Source: Mesorhabditis belari
Taxonomy: Eukaryota; Nematoda; Chromadorea; Rhabditida; Rhabditidae
DNA: 64,000 bases
Reading direction: 5' to 3'
Assembly (NCBI GenBank): GCA_958450365.1
Contig: CAUEEP010000725.1
Coordinates: 1,078,501-1,142,500 of the forward strand
The first letter of the stretch is position 1. Every line of letters starts with the position of its first letter. The translations under genes were made by a program, and so were the position numbers. Below are positions 11,220-20,827 of this stretch, piece by piece. The notes beneath the pieces are model-generated. The model saw only the letters and a list, made by a program, of their open reading frames with translations. It did no database searches and was not told where the DNA came from.

Positions 11220-14200
11220 TGTCCTTGTCTTGCTTTAGCCAACACCGGTTCGGTCGCTCTGCGATCCTTTTCCTTAACGAGTCCCAAAAGGAACACCTAT
11301 CTAGCGGGAGCGTGTGCCAGGCGGCGAGCGATTATGCGGCCACACAAAGAATTTAAAAAACCTTACCATTCTAGGTAACCGAGCGAATCACCCCAAATTT
11401 CACCCACGTCCGCCAACAGGCCGACCAGGCACTCGCCAACGAAATGTGGAACAACCAAATGTTGAACAATGTCAGAAACTCTAGGGTTCATCGTAAAAAA
11501 ACCGTTTCAGAATTCAGAAGCAGCGATTGTTGCAGCTCTCCACAATCACTATTCAAAGTTGCTTAAAGGATTTCAAGCAATTCGCTACACTCAACCGAAA
11601 ACGGATATTGTTTATCTATTGAACATGATCACAACAACAGGTTACATTTAAAATTGCCAATGTTTTTGTGTTTTTTCATAGCCGAGCTTGCTTTAGGCGA
11701 TTCCCGAGAAACTGATGTGACTGCATGGGAATCAGTTGCCTATTTCCTGCCGGCTGTCCTCGTTACCGCTTACATCTATTCAATTGCAGCGAAAATGATC
11801 AGAAATTGGGTGAAAGGATTCTTTGGTTTGTTAAAATGAGAAAAAAAGAATTTATCAGCAAATGTTTAGATCCATCTCAAGCCTCGGAAAGATACACGAT
11901 TGACTACGATCCAATTGTGGAGTTCGGCGAGTTTAGCGACGATTTCACCAATCCATCGCGGTGTCGGGTAATAGAAAAGAGCACTAGAGACGCAAAAATA
12001 ACAAACAGTCACTACAAACGCTTCTAACTTGCTTCAAATCTATCGGATTGACAAGATCTATAGCTCAAAAAAATAGAGAATTTCAAGGGCTTTCGAATGG
12101 ACTAAAGCATATCAAAAAATATTAATTCTAAAGAAAGTTATAGTGGTTCGTAGTCGAAGCGATCGAGCTGGCTTCAAACCACTGTAACTTTCTTTAGAAT
12201 TGATAATTTTTTGTGTACTTTAGTTCATTCGAAAGCCCTTGAAATTCTCTATTTTTTGAGCTATAGATCTTGTCAATCAGATAGATTTAAAGCAAGTTAG
12301 AAGCGTTTGTAGTTTACCTTTGTAGTTTGTATTTTATAAATTCTATTGTTTATGACTGTTGAACAAATCATTTTCTTTTCTGTAACTTTCTAGGTTTTAT
12401 TAGCTTTAAAATCTAGCAATAAAATAGCAATAAAGCTAATTTATCGAGTTTTTTTGAGCTTTTCATGTTCAGGAGAAAATCCTGACCGGTGCCCCAGCCG
12501 AATTGTCGCCATTGATGGGACAAGTGGGACTGATTGGAGCAATTCCAAAAGAAGAAACGGTTCCCAGCAGTGAGTTACATTCGTTAAAAGCAGCTCATTA
12601 GGAAAAGATCAGATTTCGCAAGCGTGAATCTAAACCAAAGCTTTATGACTCAAAGCAAGTCGAACACGGGCAACACGAGGCGTTACAGCGTTACAGCGTT
12701 ACAGCTTTACAGCGTTACAGCAAAAGTTCTTATACTTTTTGTAAATGGACAATTTGACTCAAAAAAGCACGCTATTTTTGAAAAACTAACGCCGGTTTAT
12801 GAAAATTTAGGTATTTTTACCTATACTATACTATTTTTTGCAGAAAAATTGCGCTCTAAACAACTTTTTGATGTCAAGGATTGGGCTGCTGTGTAAAAAC
12901 GAAAATTGCGCCAAATGGAATTGCCATTTAGCAGCGCCTTCGCTTTGCGCGGGTTTGGTTTCAAAATGTAGCCCTTCAATTGGGCTACACGATGGTATAA
13001 GTAACTTTTAGAAAAACTCTTGTTTAGTACAAGAAAAATGGCCGCAAAGTGAGAGCGCTGACTGTACATTGCAATGCTAACAACGGCGTACCGTCTTTTG
13101 TATTGTAGTGTTGGTGCTCTCACTTTGCAGCCATTTTTCTTGTACTGAACAACAGTTTTTCTAAAAGTTACTTATACCATCGTGTAGCCCGATTGAAGGG
13201 CTATATATTGATACTAGAGTTGCACAAAGCAACGGTAAATGACAATTCCATTTAGGCTTTGAAACCAAACCCGCACAAAGCGAAGGCGCTGCTAAATGGA
13301 AATTTCATTCGGCGCAATTTTCATTGTCCCGATTTAAGTGCCTTCCGTTGAGACGCTTGAAAATCTTTCCTTTTTAAGATATAAACTACGTTTATGGCTT
13401 GTTTTCAAGAAAAAAACTTAGAGCTATCAAATGGTAACAACAATCAAATCGTTTTTTTTTGTAAAAAATTTCATTCTGCAAAGTTTAAGTGAACTTTCGC
13501 AAAAAAACCTTTAGCAACCAAATCTGGATTTAAAAAATCTAGTCAAAAAAGTTGTTCACAGTTGAAATCTTTTTATGAAAATGAAAAATTGGGGTAAAAA
13601 TAGCTGAATTTTTTGAATCCGGTCTTAGTTTTTCGAAATGCACATGTTTTTCAAGTTAAAACTCCTTACAGAAAAAGTATAAGAACTTTTGGGACACTCT
13701 GTAGTTTTGCCTAAGATTTCTGTAAAAACGCATTTGAAATTTGACCTCCAGTGCACTGAGCGAGGGCTTTGTATGGGTATTATAAGGGTCATCAAATAAG
13801 TGACTCGATGGTGCAGTGGTAGTGTCGTTGTTTCCGATTCTTGTCATCTGAGTTCGATTTCCCTTGGATCGAAACCTAATGGGAACCTAATAAAGCCTGA
13901 GAACCTAATAAAGTCTATCCGTGAACCAGATGGAAAACAAATGGGGAACCAAATGGGAACCTAACGGGAACCTAGTAAAGCCTGGGAACCTAATAAAGTC
14001 CATTCATTAACCAGATTGGAACCAAATGGGAACCCAATGGGGAACCAAATGGGAACCAAATGGGAGTCCAATAGGAACCAAATGGGAACCTAATGGGAAC
14101 CAAATGGGAGTCCAATAGGAACCAAATGGGAACCTAATGGGAACCAAATGGGAGTCCAATAGGAACCAAATGGGAGTCCAATAGGAACCAAATGGGAGTC

Positions 14201-16966
14201 CAATAGGAACCAAATGGGAACCTAATGGGAACCAAATGGGAGTCCAATAGGAACCAAATGGGAACCTAATGGGAACCAAATGGGAGTCCAATAGGAACCA
14301 AATGGGAGTCCAATAGGAACCAAATGGGAGTCCAATAGGAACCAAATGGGAGTCCAATAGGAACCAAATGGGAGTCCAATAGGAACCAAATGGGAACCAA
14401 ATAGGAACCAAATGGGAGTCAATAGGAACCAAATGGGGAGTCCAATAGGAACCAAATGGGAGTCCAATAGGAACCAAATGGGAACCTAATGGGAACCAAA
14501 TGGGAGTCCAATAGGAACCAAATGGGAACCTAATGGGAACCAAATGGGAGTCCAATAGGAACCAAATGGGAGTCCAATAGGAACCAAATGGGAGTCCAAT
14601 AGGAACCAAATGGGAACCAAATAGGAACCAAATGGGAGTCCAATAGGAACCAAATGGGAGTCCAATAGGAACCAAATGGGAACCTAATGGGAACCAAATG
14701 GGAGTCCAATAGGAACCAAATGGGAGTCCAATAGGAACCAAATGGGAACCTAATGGGAACCAAATGGGAGTCCAATAGGAACCAAATGGGAGTCCAATAG
14801 GAACCAAATGGGAGTCCAATAGGAACCAAATGGGAACCAAATAGGAACCAAATGGGAGTCCAATAGGAACCAAATGGGAGTCCAATAGGAACCAAATGGG
14901 AGTCCAATAGGAACCAAATGGGAGTCCAATAGGAACCAAATGGGAACCTAATGGGAACCAAATGGGAGTCAATAGGAACCAAATGGGAGTCCAATAGGAA
15001 CCAAATGGGAGTCCAATAGGAACCAAATGGGAGTCCAATAGGAACCAAATGGGAGTCCAATAGGAACCAAATGGGAACCTAATGGGAACCAAATGGGAGT
15101 CCAATAGGAACCAAATGGGAGTCCAATAGGAACCAAATGGGAACCAAATAGGAACCAAATGGGAGTCCAATAGGAACCAAATGGGAGTCCAATAGGAACC
15201 AAATGGGAGTCCAATAGGAACCAAATGGGAACCTAATGGGAACCAAATGGGAGTCCAATAGGAACCAAATGGGAGTCCAATAGGAACCAAATGGGAGTCC
15301 AATAGGAACCAAATGGGAGTCCAATAGGAACCAAATGGGAGTCCAATAGGAACCAAATGGGAACCTAATGGGAACCAAATGGGAGTCCAATAGGAACCAA
15401 ATGGGAGTCCAATAGGAACCAAATGGGAACCAAATAGGAACCAAATGGGAGTCCAATAGGAACCAAATGGGAGTCCAATAGGAACCAAATGGGAGTCCAA
15501 TAGGAACCAAATGGGAGTCCAATAGGAACCAAATGGGAACCAAATAGGAACCAAATGGGAGTCCAATAGGAACCAAATGGGAACCAAATGGGAGTCCAAT
15601 GAGGAACCAAATAGGAACCAAATGGGAGTCCAATAGGAACCAAATGGGAACCTAGTAAAGCTTGGGAACCTAAATAAAGTCCATTCATTAACCAGATTGG
15701 AACCAAATGGGAACCAAATGAAAACGATGAGAAACAACTCGAAACCAAATTCGGAACAAAAATAGACAAAAATCGGCTATTTTTCAGTAAAAATGCTAAG
15801 TCATACAGGTTTGAGTCAAATTCGTTTCTGAAAACTGACTATTCCCTAGTTAACCTTTCAATAGACCATTATTTAGTTCTTTTCATAATCTGCCTCACCA
15901 TTTACATCATTGCCGGCACTATTCTCGTCGTCGCTTACAAAGAATACGACTTTTTCACGGTCAGCTTTTTCTAATGCTTAATTTAAAGCAAACATTTTAG
16001 GCATTTATCTCTTTTGTGCGATTTATTGCATTCATCGGTGGGACTTTCACAAAAATCAAATCATATTTTGTTTAGAGTCATTCAGTGTACTCGATACGAT
16101 TGGTGGATATCTTGTGCTTTGCATGTGTTACGGAGGACAGGTAATCGGAGGAAATCTTCAATATTATAGTGAAAAAAACCCCGCGAAACACTTTTTCTTC
16201 GAAAGTGAGCTTCAGAAGATTTCTGCTTTCTTATGAAATTGCAAATTTGGTACTTGTTATGGTAAAACTCATTATCATTTTTACCATAACAAGTACAAGT
16301 ATAGGTAACAAGTATCAGCTAAACAGTACGGTAATCTGAACAGCTCTTTTGTGTCAACAATGGCTATATAGAGCACGAAAAGTTAGATTTCCGAATGACC
16401 TCTGCCAACTTTTTAAAAGATTTTTTACGAAAAACGAGTTTTTACACTCGATTTTGGTTGGAAACGAATCAAAATTGGCTTAAAAAGCTAGAAAAATAAA
16501 CAAAAAACTTCATTGGATCATTGGTAGCTGGGAAATCATTGATAGCTTTGTTATTTCTAAGCAGAAGTAGAAAAAAAAGATGATCAAGAGCTCGGAAAAA
16601 TCGATTTTCGTGGAGTCAGGGAGAATCTATTGGAGAAATCTATTGGAGGGTGCCATTCTATTAGAATAATTACGTTATATAGAAAGCGATAACCCAAACG
16701 TGTAGCAGAAAACGGACGAATAGAAAATAAATCGTTTTGCTTTTGCACAAATGCATAAAAATCTAGCTATAATCACATTTTTCGATTCTCTTCGTGTGCA
16801 CATTGATCGAACAGGCTCACGGGATTGAGGTTTGTCTGGGTCGGCTTGATCGTTCTCATCACGATCCACTCTCAATTGATGATTCATATGTGAATGCTAG
16901 GTATGAAAAGAAATGAAAGAAATGAAAGAAAGAACTAGAATTACGAGATTTAGACAAAGTGGATAA
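8511..16966 (+). CDS. Divergent multi-pass membrane protein, possibly K2P/TWK channel-like
   Basis: Exons join in frame: 8511-8606, 11375-11470, 11511-11640, 11682-11825, 11870-11967, 12473-12569, 15865-15959, 16001-16037, 16076-16140, 16815-16900, 16954-16966. If the last donor is ignored, the frame runs to a TGA at 16234-16236 instead (317 aa). The ATG lies just behind an aaatttag acceptor. Hydrophobic segments: ALIAVIISASVVVILGVGIT (about 10-29), VAYFLPAVLVTAYIYSIAAK (about 126-145), YLVLFIICLTIYIIAGTILV (about 222-241) and GGYLVLCMCYGG near 275. The order, and YIIAGTILVVAYKEYDFFTA preceding a short hydrophobic stretch, resemble M3-P2-M4 of two-pore K+ channels. No TIGFGD-type selectivity filter is visible at either pore position, so channel function is inference only. 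Introns 3-5 and 8 are 38-44 nt; introns 1 and 6 are kilobases of satellite. The stretch 8845-9490 in intron 1 shows nothing recognisable. Confidence 0.5.
8736..8816 (+). pseudogene. Degenerate tandem copy of the first exon of the membrane protein gene
   Basis: About 90% identical to 8521-8606, including the membrane segment (ALIGVIISGSVVVILGVGIT). It has no ATG, no AG acceptor just upstream, and gc instead of gt at the donor (aag/gcaagc). A GC-AG intron would be tolerated in nematodes, but the missing acceptor argues for a dead copy. Confidence 0.6.
9493..11235. repeat. 1.7-kb polypyrimidine minisatellite (18/36-bp unit)
   Basis: Units of ctcctcctccttgtcttg alternate with ctcctcctccttctcctg, with scattered variants (ctcctcattgtcttg; extra c). 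The last 80 bp change to a ctcgtc/cttgtc trimer pattern. The + strand is almost free of A and carries about 80% pyrimidine. It lies in intron 1 of the membrane protein gene. Because the unit is 18 nt and stop-free, very long frames are open on both strands; they are not genes. Confidence 0.95.
12011..12313. repeat. Palindromic fold-back element
   Basis: The left end actacaaacgcttctaactt is mirrored at 12294-12313, and the arms stay complementary through gattgacaagatctatagct and aatttcaagggctttcgaat. The loop is about 40 nt around 12140-12180. It sits in intron 5 of the membrane protein gene. Confidence 0.8.
12682..12722. repeat. Short tandem gcgttaca array
   Basis: Five near-perfect octamer units with one gctttaca variant, in an intron. 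Confidence 0.8.
12901..13323. repeat. Palindromic fold-back element
   Basis: Left arm features (gaaaattgcgcc, agcagcgccttcgctttg, gggctacacgatggtataag, gccgcaaagtgagagc) recur as complements in reverse order to 13323. An extra stretch near 13200-13250 interrupts the right arm. No coding potential. In intron 6 of the membrane protein gene. Confidence 0.8.
13800..13872 (+). repeat. tRNA-like sequence
   Basis: A-box-like tggtgcagtggtagtg near 13810 and B-box-like gagttcgatttcc near 13850. The acceptor stem does not pair cleanly, so this is tRNA-like rather than a functional tRNA gene. The 22-bp minisatellite begins immediately after it. Confidence 0.45.
13873..15725. repeat. 1.85-kb minisatellite, 22-bp unit
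   Basis: The main unit is aataggaaccaaatgggagtcc, interspersed with aacctaatggg variants. The same 60-bp non-array block (from gggaacctagtaaagc to cattaaccagattgg) occurs at both ends, near 13965-14030 and 15645-15710. A 22-bp unit without stops gives a 576-codon minus-strand frame with a 22-aa period; it is an artefact. It lies in intron 6 of the membrane protein gene. Confidence 0.95.
16250..16320. repeat. Short hairpin
   Basis: tacttgttatggtaaaa at 16251 is mirrored by ttttaccataacaagta at 16288-16304, with a loop of about 15 nt. Whether it lies in an intron or in the 3'UTR depends on which end of the membrane protein gene is used. Confidence 0.6.
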
Positions 16967-17066
16967 AACCGATTGGACAAATGGTTCATTCAGATTCATT
17001 TTGATGCCAATTTTTTTTGTTGAAAATAAATCTTGTTGCTTTGGTGATTGTTGCTTTGGTGATTTC

Positions 17067-17096
17067 TTATCGTATTCTCTGTAATAGTAGTGCAGA
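17067..17096 (+). repeat. Terminal fragment of the 215-bp MITE
   Basis: tcgtattctctgtaatagtagtgca matches the left terminus of the MITE family described at 18969; the rest of the element is missing. Confidence 0.6.
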
Positions 17097-17333
17097 CAGG
17101 AGTAGAGTGTGCTCCTCGCGAGTAATGCGTTTTTTTAAAACGCACACTTGGGAAAAAATCTAACTTTAGATTAGATCTGTCTTTGTGTTTAGCAAAAAAA
17201 CAAAAACAAAAGCGAAACAAAACCTTTTTTTAACTCGCTTTGCTCTTTTTACATTTTACAAGTGAACAAAGTGTTGATTTTAACTTCTTCTCGTGTCCGA
17301 TTGGATTGTTCGATCTGGATCTATCTACTAATA

Positions 17334-17852
17334 GGTTGATGCATAAGTCTTTTCGTTTTTTTCGTACTTCTGTTAAAAAGTAACAAATATTCACCAATTA
17401 ATCTATAGTTTGCTCTATAAAAAAAGTGTTTTTTTGTTCAATTTGCATCTTTTTAAATGAATTTCGGTTCACTTTCAAGCAAATTCGAGAGTGAAAAACG
17501 CCTTTTTCGTAAAAATCTATAAAAAAGCTCTACGGAAAAATTGGCTGAATGAATTTCTCAGAAATTTTGGCGAAATATCAAACGTTTTTTTTTCTCTATC
17601 TTTTATCTATTGACACGAAGATAGGTTTTCTTTAGCTAAGGTGTCTAAACCGCATCATCGAGTTAGCCCTTTTTGACTACCCGACTTCATACTCTCAAGA
17701 AAATCCAGGCATTAAATATTTTTAAACCCGTTTTAATGTTATTTTGCAGAAAAATAATTGCTTTTTCTAATGAAATCAACCGTAGTTTAATTGGTGCATT
17801 TGTTGGCTTGAAACGGCAGACGAAAAGGAACAAAAACACTTATGCATCAACC
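17334..17852. mobile_element. Non-autonomous mariner-type element (ggttgatgcataagt ends)
   Basis: The left end ggttgatgcataagt is mirrored at 17838-17852, flanked by TA (17332-17333 and 17853-17854). Beyond 15 bp the inverted repeat continues imperfectly. The body lacks a usable transposase. Its right 235 bp recur at 53024-53265 and its last 125 bp at 18199-18322. Confidence 0.75.
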
Positions 17853-17854
17853 TA

Positions 17855-18195
17855 TTAGATGAACTAGATGAGGAACTAGATGAACTAGATGAAGAACTAG
17901 ATGGGGAACTTGATGAAGAACTAGCTGGAGAACTAGATGAAGAATTTGATGAAGAACTAGATGAACTAGATGAAGAACCAGATCAACAACTAGATGAAGA
18001 ACTAGATGGAGAACTAGATGAACTAGATGAAGAACTAGATTAACAACTAGATGAAGAACTAGATGGGGAACTTGATGAAGAATTTGATGAAGAACTAGAT
18101 GAACTAGATGAAGAACCAGATCAACAACTAGATGAAGAACTAGATGGAGAACTAGATGAACTAGATGAAGAACTAGATCAACAACTAGATCAACA
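17855..18195 (+). repeat. 12-bp minisatellite between two mariner-type right ends
   Basis: Units of gatgaagaacta with variants (gatgaactag, gatcaacaacta, gatggggaactt) and an internal higher-order repeat of about 150 bp. The array starts at the last base of the element at 17334 and ends where its right end is repeated. Confidence 0.85.
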
Positions 18196-18198
18196 ACT

Positions 18199-18322
18199 TA
18201 ATGTTATTTTGCAGAAAAATAATTCGTTTTTCTAATGAAATCAACCGTAGTTTAATTGGTGCATTTGTTGGCTTGAAACGGCAGACGAAAAGGAACAAAA
18301 ACACTTATGCATCAACCTAATA
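18199..18322. repeat. Second copy of the right end of the 17334 element
   Basis: Nearly identical to 17730-17852, ending in the same inverted terminus followed by TA. This partial duplication brackets the 12-bp minisatellite. Confidence 0.8.
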
Positions 18323-18968
18323 TATCAGTAAAGAAAATTTATGTAAATCGAAGTAATCCTTATTTTCCCACAATCAAATCGAAACTTCATCACAGTTTAG
18401 CAAAATTTAATAAAAAATTGAAAAACATTGTTTCAGCATTCACAGAAATCAAATAGAATTGCGAATTTTTATTCGAAAAAGCTCTTCCAACTGTTTTACA
18501 GTCAAATTTCTCACAAAAAAAAAGATTAAAAAACCATTCAGGATTGTCCATTCATTTAAACTTTAATTTAGTTTTTGAAAGTAAGATCTTTTATATGATA
18601 ACCAATCTCATAAGCTTTTATCGCTTTGAAACTTGAAAACAAAAAAATTTAATGAATTTTGCAAGTAAATTCCGAAGAGATGATTCATAAAAATCTCTCT
18701 AAAATGTAAGAAATTAAATGTCATATGCCATATGCTGATGTCATCTGCCTTTCTTATGTGTTCATTCATTCAGGGGAAAGGCAATGAATCATCAACGAAT
18801 CATCAATGAATCTCATTTCAATTCCATTGTATAGTATTTGTATCTCATTGTATCGTATAGGTAACTGGATTTTGAATATTATTTTTGAGATTTTCCTTTT
18901 ATATAAGGTTTTTGTGCAGAAAAGTAGCTCTTTTCTGCGAAAATCTTATTTGATGCTTTGATTTTGAA
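18323..18968. other. AT-rich intergenic stretch, nothing recognised
   Basis: No exon, tRNA or repeat with clear ends was found. A few short tandem motifs occur (caatgaatcatcaa near 18784). Confidence 0.6.
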
Positions 18969-19185
18969 TACCGTATTCTCTTTAATAGTAGTGCATCTTA
19001 AGCGTTGCCTAAATTGCTCGAAATCTCGAGAAGCGCTTATCAGAACCTATTGATGTGGGGTCGGAAAATGTAGCTGACGATGAGATCTAGTGAAGGATTT
19101 GAGTGTTGAGCTTCTGCAAAAGCTTGGAAACCGTAAAATAGTCATTAACTCGGCTGCACCGGTGCATTACTATTAGAGAAAATAT
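18969..19185. mobile_element. MITE of about 215 bp, copy 1
   Basis: Starts taccgtattctctttaatag and ends with the near complement ctattagagaaaata. The interior holds the family core: gcgttgcctaaatt, cgaaatctcgagaagcgctt, atgagatctagtg and gagtgttgagcttctgcaaa. TA-like flanks suggest a Tc1/mariner-mobilised MITE. Confidence 0.8.
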
Positions 19186-19270
19186 AAATAAAATGTCCGG
19201 TAATTAAGACTTTAAGTCCGGCTGAAGAAATCGAACTCTGACGGAATCAAGAAAATAATCTTTAGGTAGC

Positions 19271-19350
19271 TTTTTCTAATAGTAGTGCACCCTGAGCGTC
19301 GCCTAAATTCCTCGAAATCTCGAGAACCAGAACCTATCGAACCTATCGTT
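19271..19350. mobile_element. MITE, left-end fragment
   Basis: ctttttctaatagtagtgca followed by the family core up to ctcgagaaccagaacctatc; the right half is missing. Confidence 0.6.
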
Positions 19351-19369
19351 ATTTAGTTATGTAGCTATC

Positions 19370-19591
19370 TACCGTATTCTCTTTAATAGTAGTGCATCTT
19401 AAGCGTTGCCTAAATTCCTCGAAATCTCGAGAAGCGCTTATCAGAACCTATCGATGTGGGGTCGGAAAATGTAGCAGACGATGAGATCTAGTGGGGGATT
19501 TGAGTGTTGAGCTTCTGCAAAAGCTTGAAAACCGTAAAATAGTTATCAACTCGGCTCGCTTGAGTGCACTACTATTAGAGAAAATACCGTA
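19370..19591. mobile_element. MITE, copy 2
   Basis: Full length, same ends and core as copy 1. The 65 bp following it (atgttaaaggtttttaagct and onward) also follow the copy at 53266-53467, so the two loci share a larger duplicated block. Confidence 0.8.
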
Positions 19592-20417
19592 TGTTAAAGG
19601 TTTTTAAGCTTACTTACAATTAAATCTCTTACTGAAAGAATATTGTCAGGAAGATTGGGATTGAATATCTCTGATTCTCTTGTCCTTCCTCTAAAGATCG
19701 TTTGTGTGATAAAAAGGGACGGAGTCCACTTTGTATTGCTTTTCTTTGGCTTTGACACACACAGAACCAGCGATTGATTCTATTTTCTCGCTAGATTAGT
19801 GATTTTGCTATATTCGGAATCAATATTCAAATAATCATTGCCCGATCGGTACCCTCTCACGCACAGCAGAATGAAAGGAACTGCCCACCTCAGCCTTGTA
19901 GCCTTCTCCAACCTTCTCGTGTCACTCTCAAAAGTATTGCATGTTTTAATCTCTTTTTTTGATTACTAACGCTATATTAGACATTTTAACTTTTATAAAA
20001 CATTAATATTAAAACTTTTCCGCACTTTCGAACTTTTCAAACGGAAATTTCCTCACTACGTTTCTTTTTCGGAAAAAAAGACAATGTTGCCTAGGTGTCG
20101 CCTGGGAGAATATTATAGGCAAAAGTGGGTCTCTTTCTGTTTTTCTTTTCTCATTCATACTCATTTTCATTGGCAGAAAAATGCCTAATAGGCCAATTGT
20201 TACTTTGAATATCGATTTAAGTTTTTTTTTTGACATTTATCACTCTTTAATTTAAAAAAACTGGCTTATGATAAGTTGAGAAACTAAAAAACTGACTTTC
20301 TGGTAGAGGAACGGAACTTTTCAAGTTGATAAACTTGAGTCTCCTTTTGAAATCTTTCTAAAAATTTGTTTATTTTAGCTTTATCATTTAATCTGCATTT
20401 TGCAGAGGCGTGAGAGG
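19592..20417. other. Intergenic stretch with no gene recognised
   Basis: Short frames only. The block near 19670-19760 (ctctgattctcttgtccttc and gggacggagtccactttg) recurs at 22561-22640, marking a local duplication. Confidence 0.5.
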
Positions 20418-20475
20418 CGATGGGGCAATGATTATTTAGATATTTTATTCCAAATCTAGCACAATCACAATATAG
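20418..20475. repeat. Direct repeat: uninterrupted copy of the mariner target
   Basis: The 56-bp block from cgatggggcaatg to cacaatata is repeated at 20772-20827, where the intact mariner has inserted at its terminal TA. Confidence 0.75.
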
Positions 20476-20827
20476 AAACAATGTTTCAAAGTTTAGTGTT
20501 TCAAAGCCAAAGAAAAGCAATACAAAATGAAACATTTTGGCTAATCTATCGCTCATCAAGTCGATTTCATCATCATCAACAACAGAGTTACTGTTTTGAG
20601 AACTAATTGAAGCCTTTTTATGCTCTAAAGCTAAAGCAACTATGTATTGTTTTCCATTTTTTCGATAACTATCATTTTCTTTTTATTTGATGCTTTTTAT
20701 ACAAAGAATGGGAGAAACAAAAATCTCTATTTTTAAATAATCTCAAAATAAAATCTGTCCAGGGGGAAACCGATGGGGCAATGATTATTTAAATATTTTA
20801 TTCCAAATCTAGCACAATCACAATATA

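Noticed and set aside
9354..11378. Open reading frames of 569-628 codons on both strands
   Set aside because: They are produced by an 18-nt stop-free minisatellite; composition is only L/P/S/C on + and R/K/E/Q/G on -, and all frames are open at once.
14007..15769. 576-codon minus-strand frame with WFLLDSHLVPIG-like repeats
   Set aside because: A 22-nt repeat without stops read cyclically in three frames; no start context, no splice sites, same peptide in all frames.
16141..16236. Certain C-terminus of the membrane protein at 16236
   Set aside because: The frame is open to TGA, but the gt donor at 16141 and coding-like exons at 16815-16900 and 16954-16966 in matching phase make a longer model equally possible; both are given.
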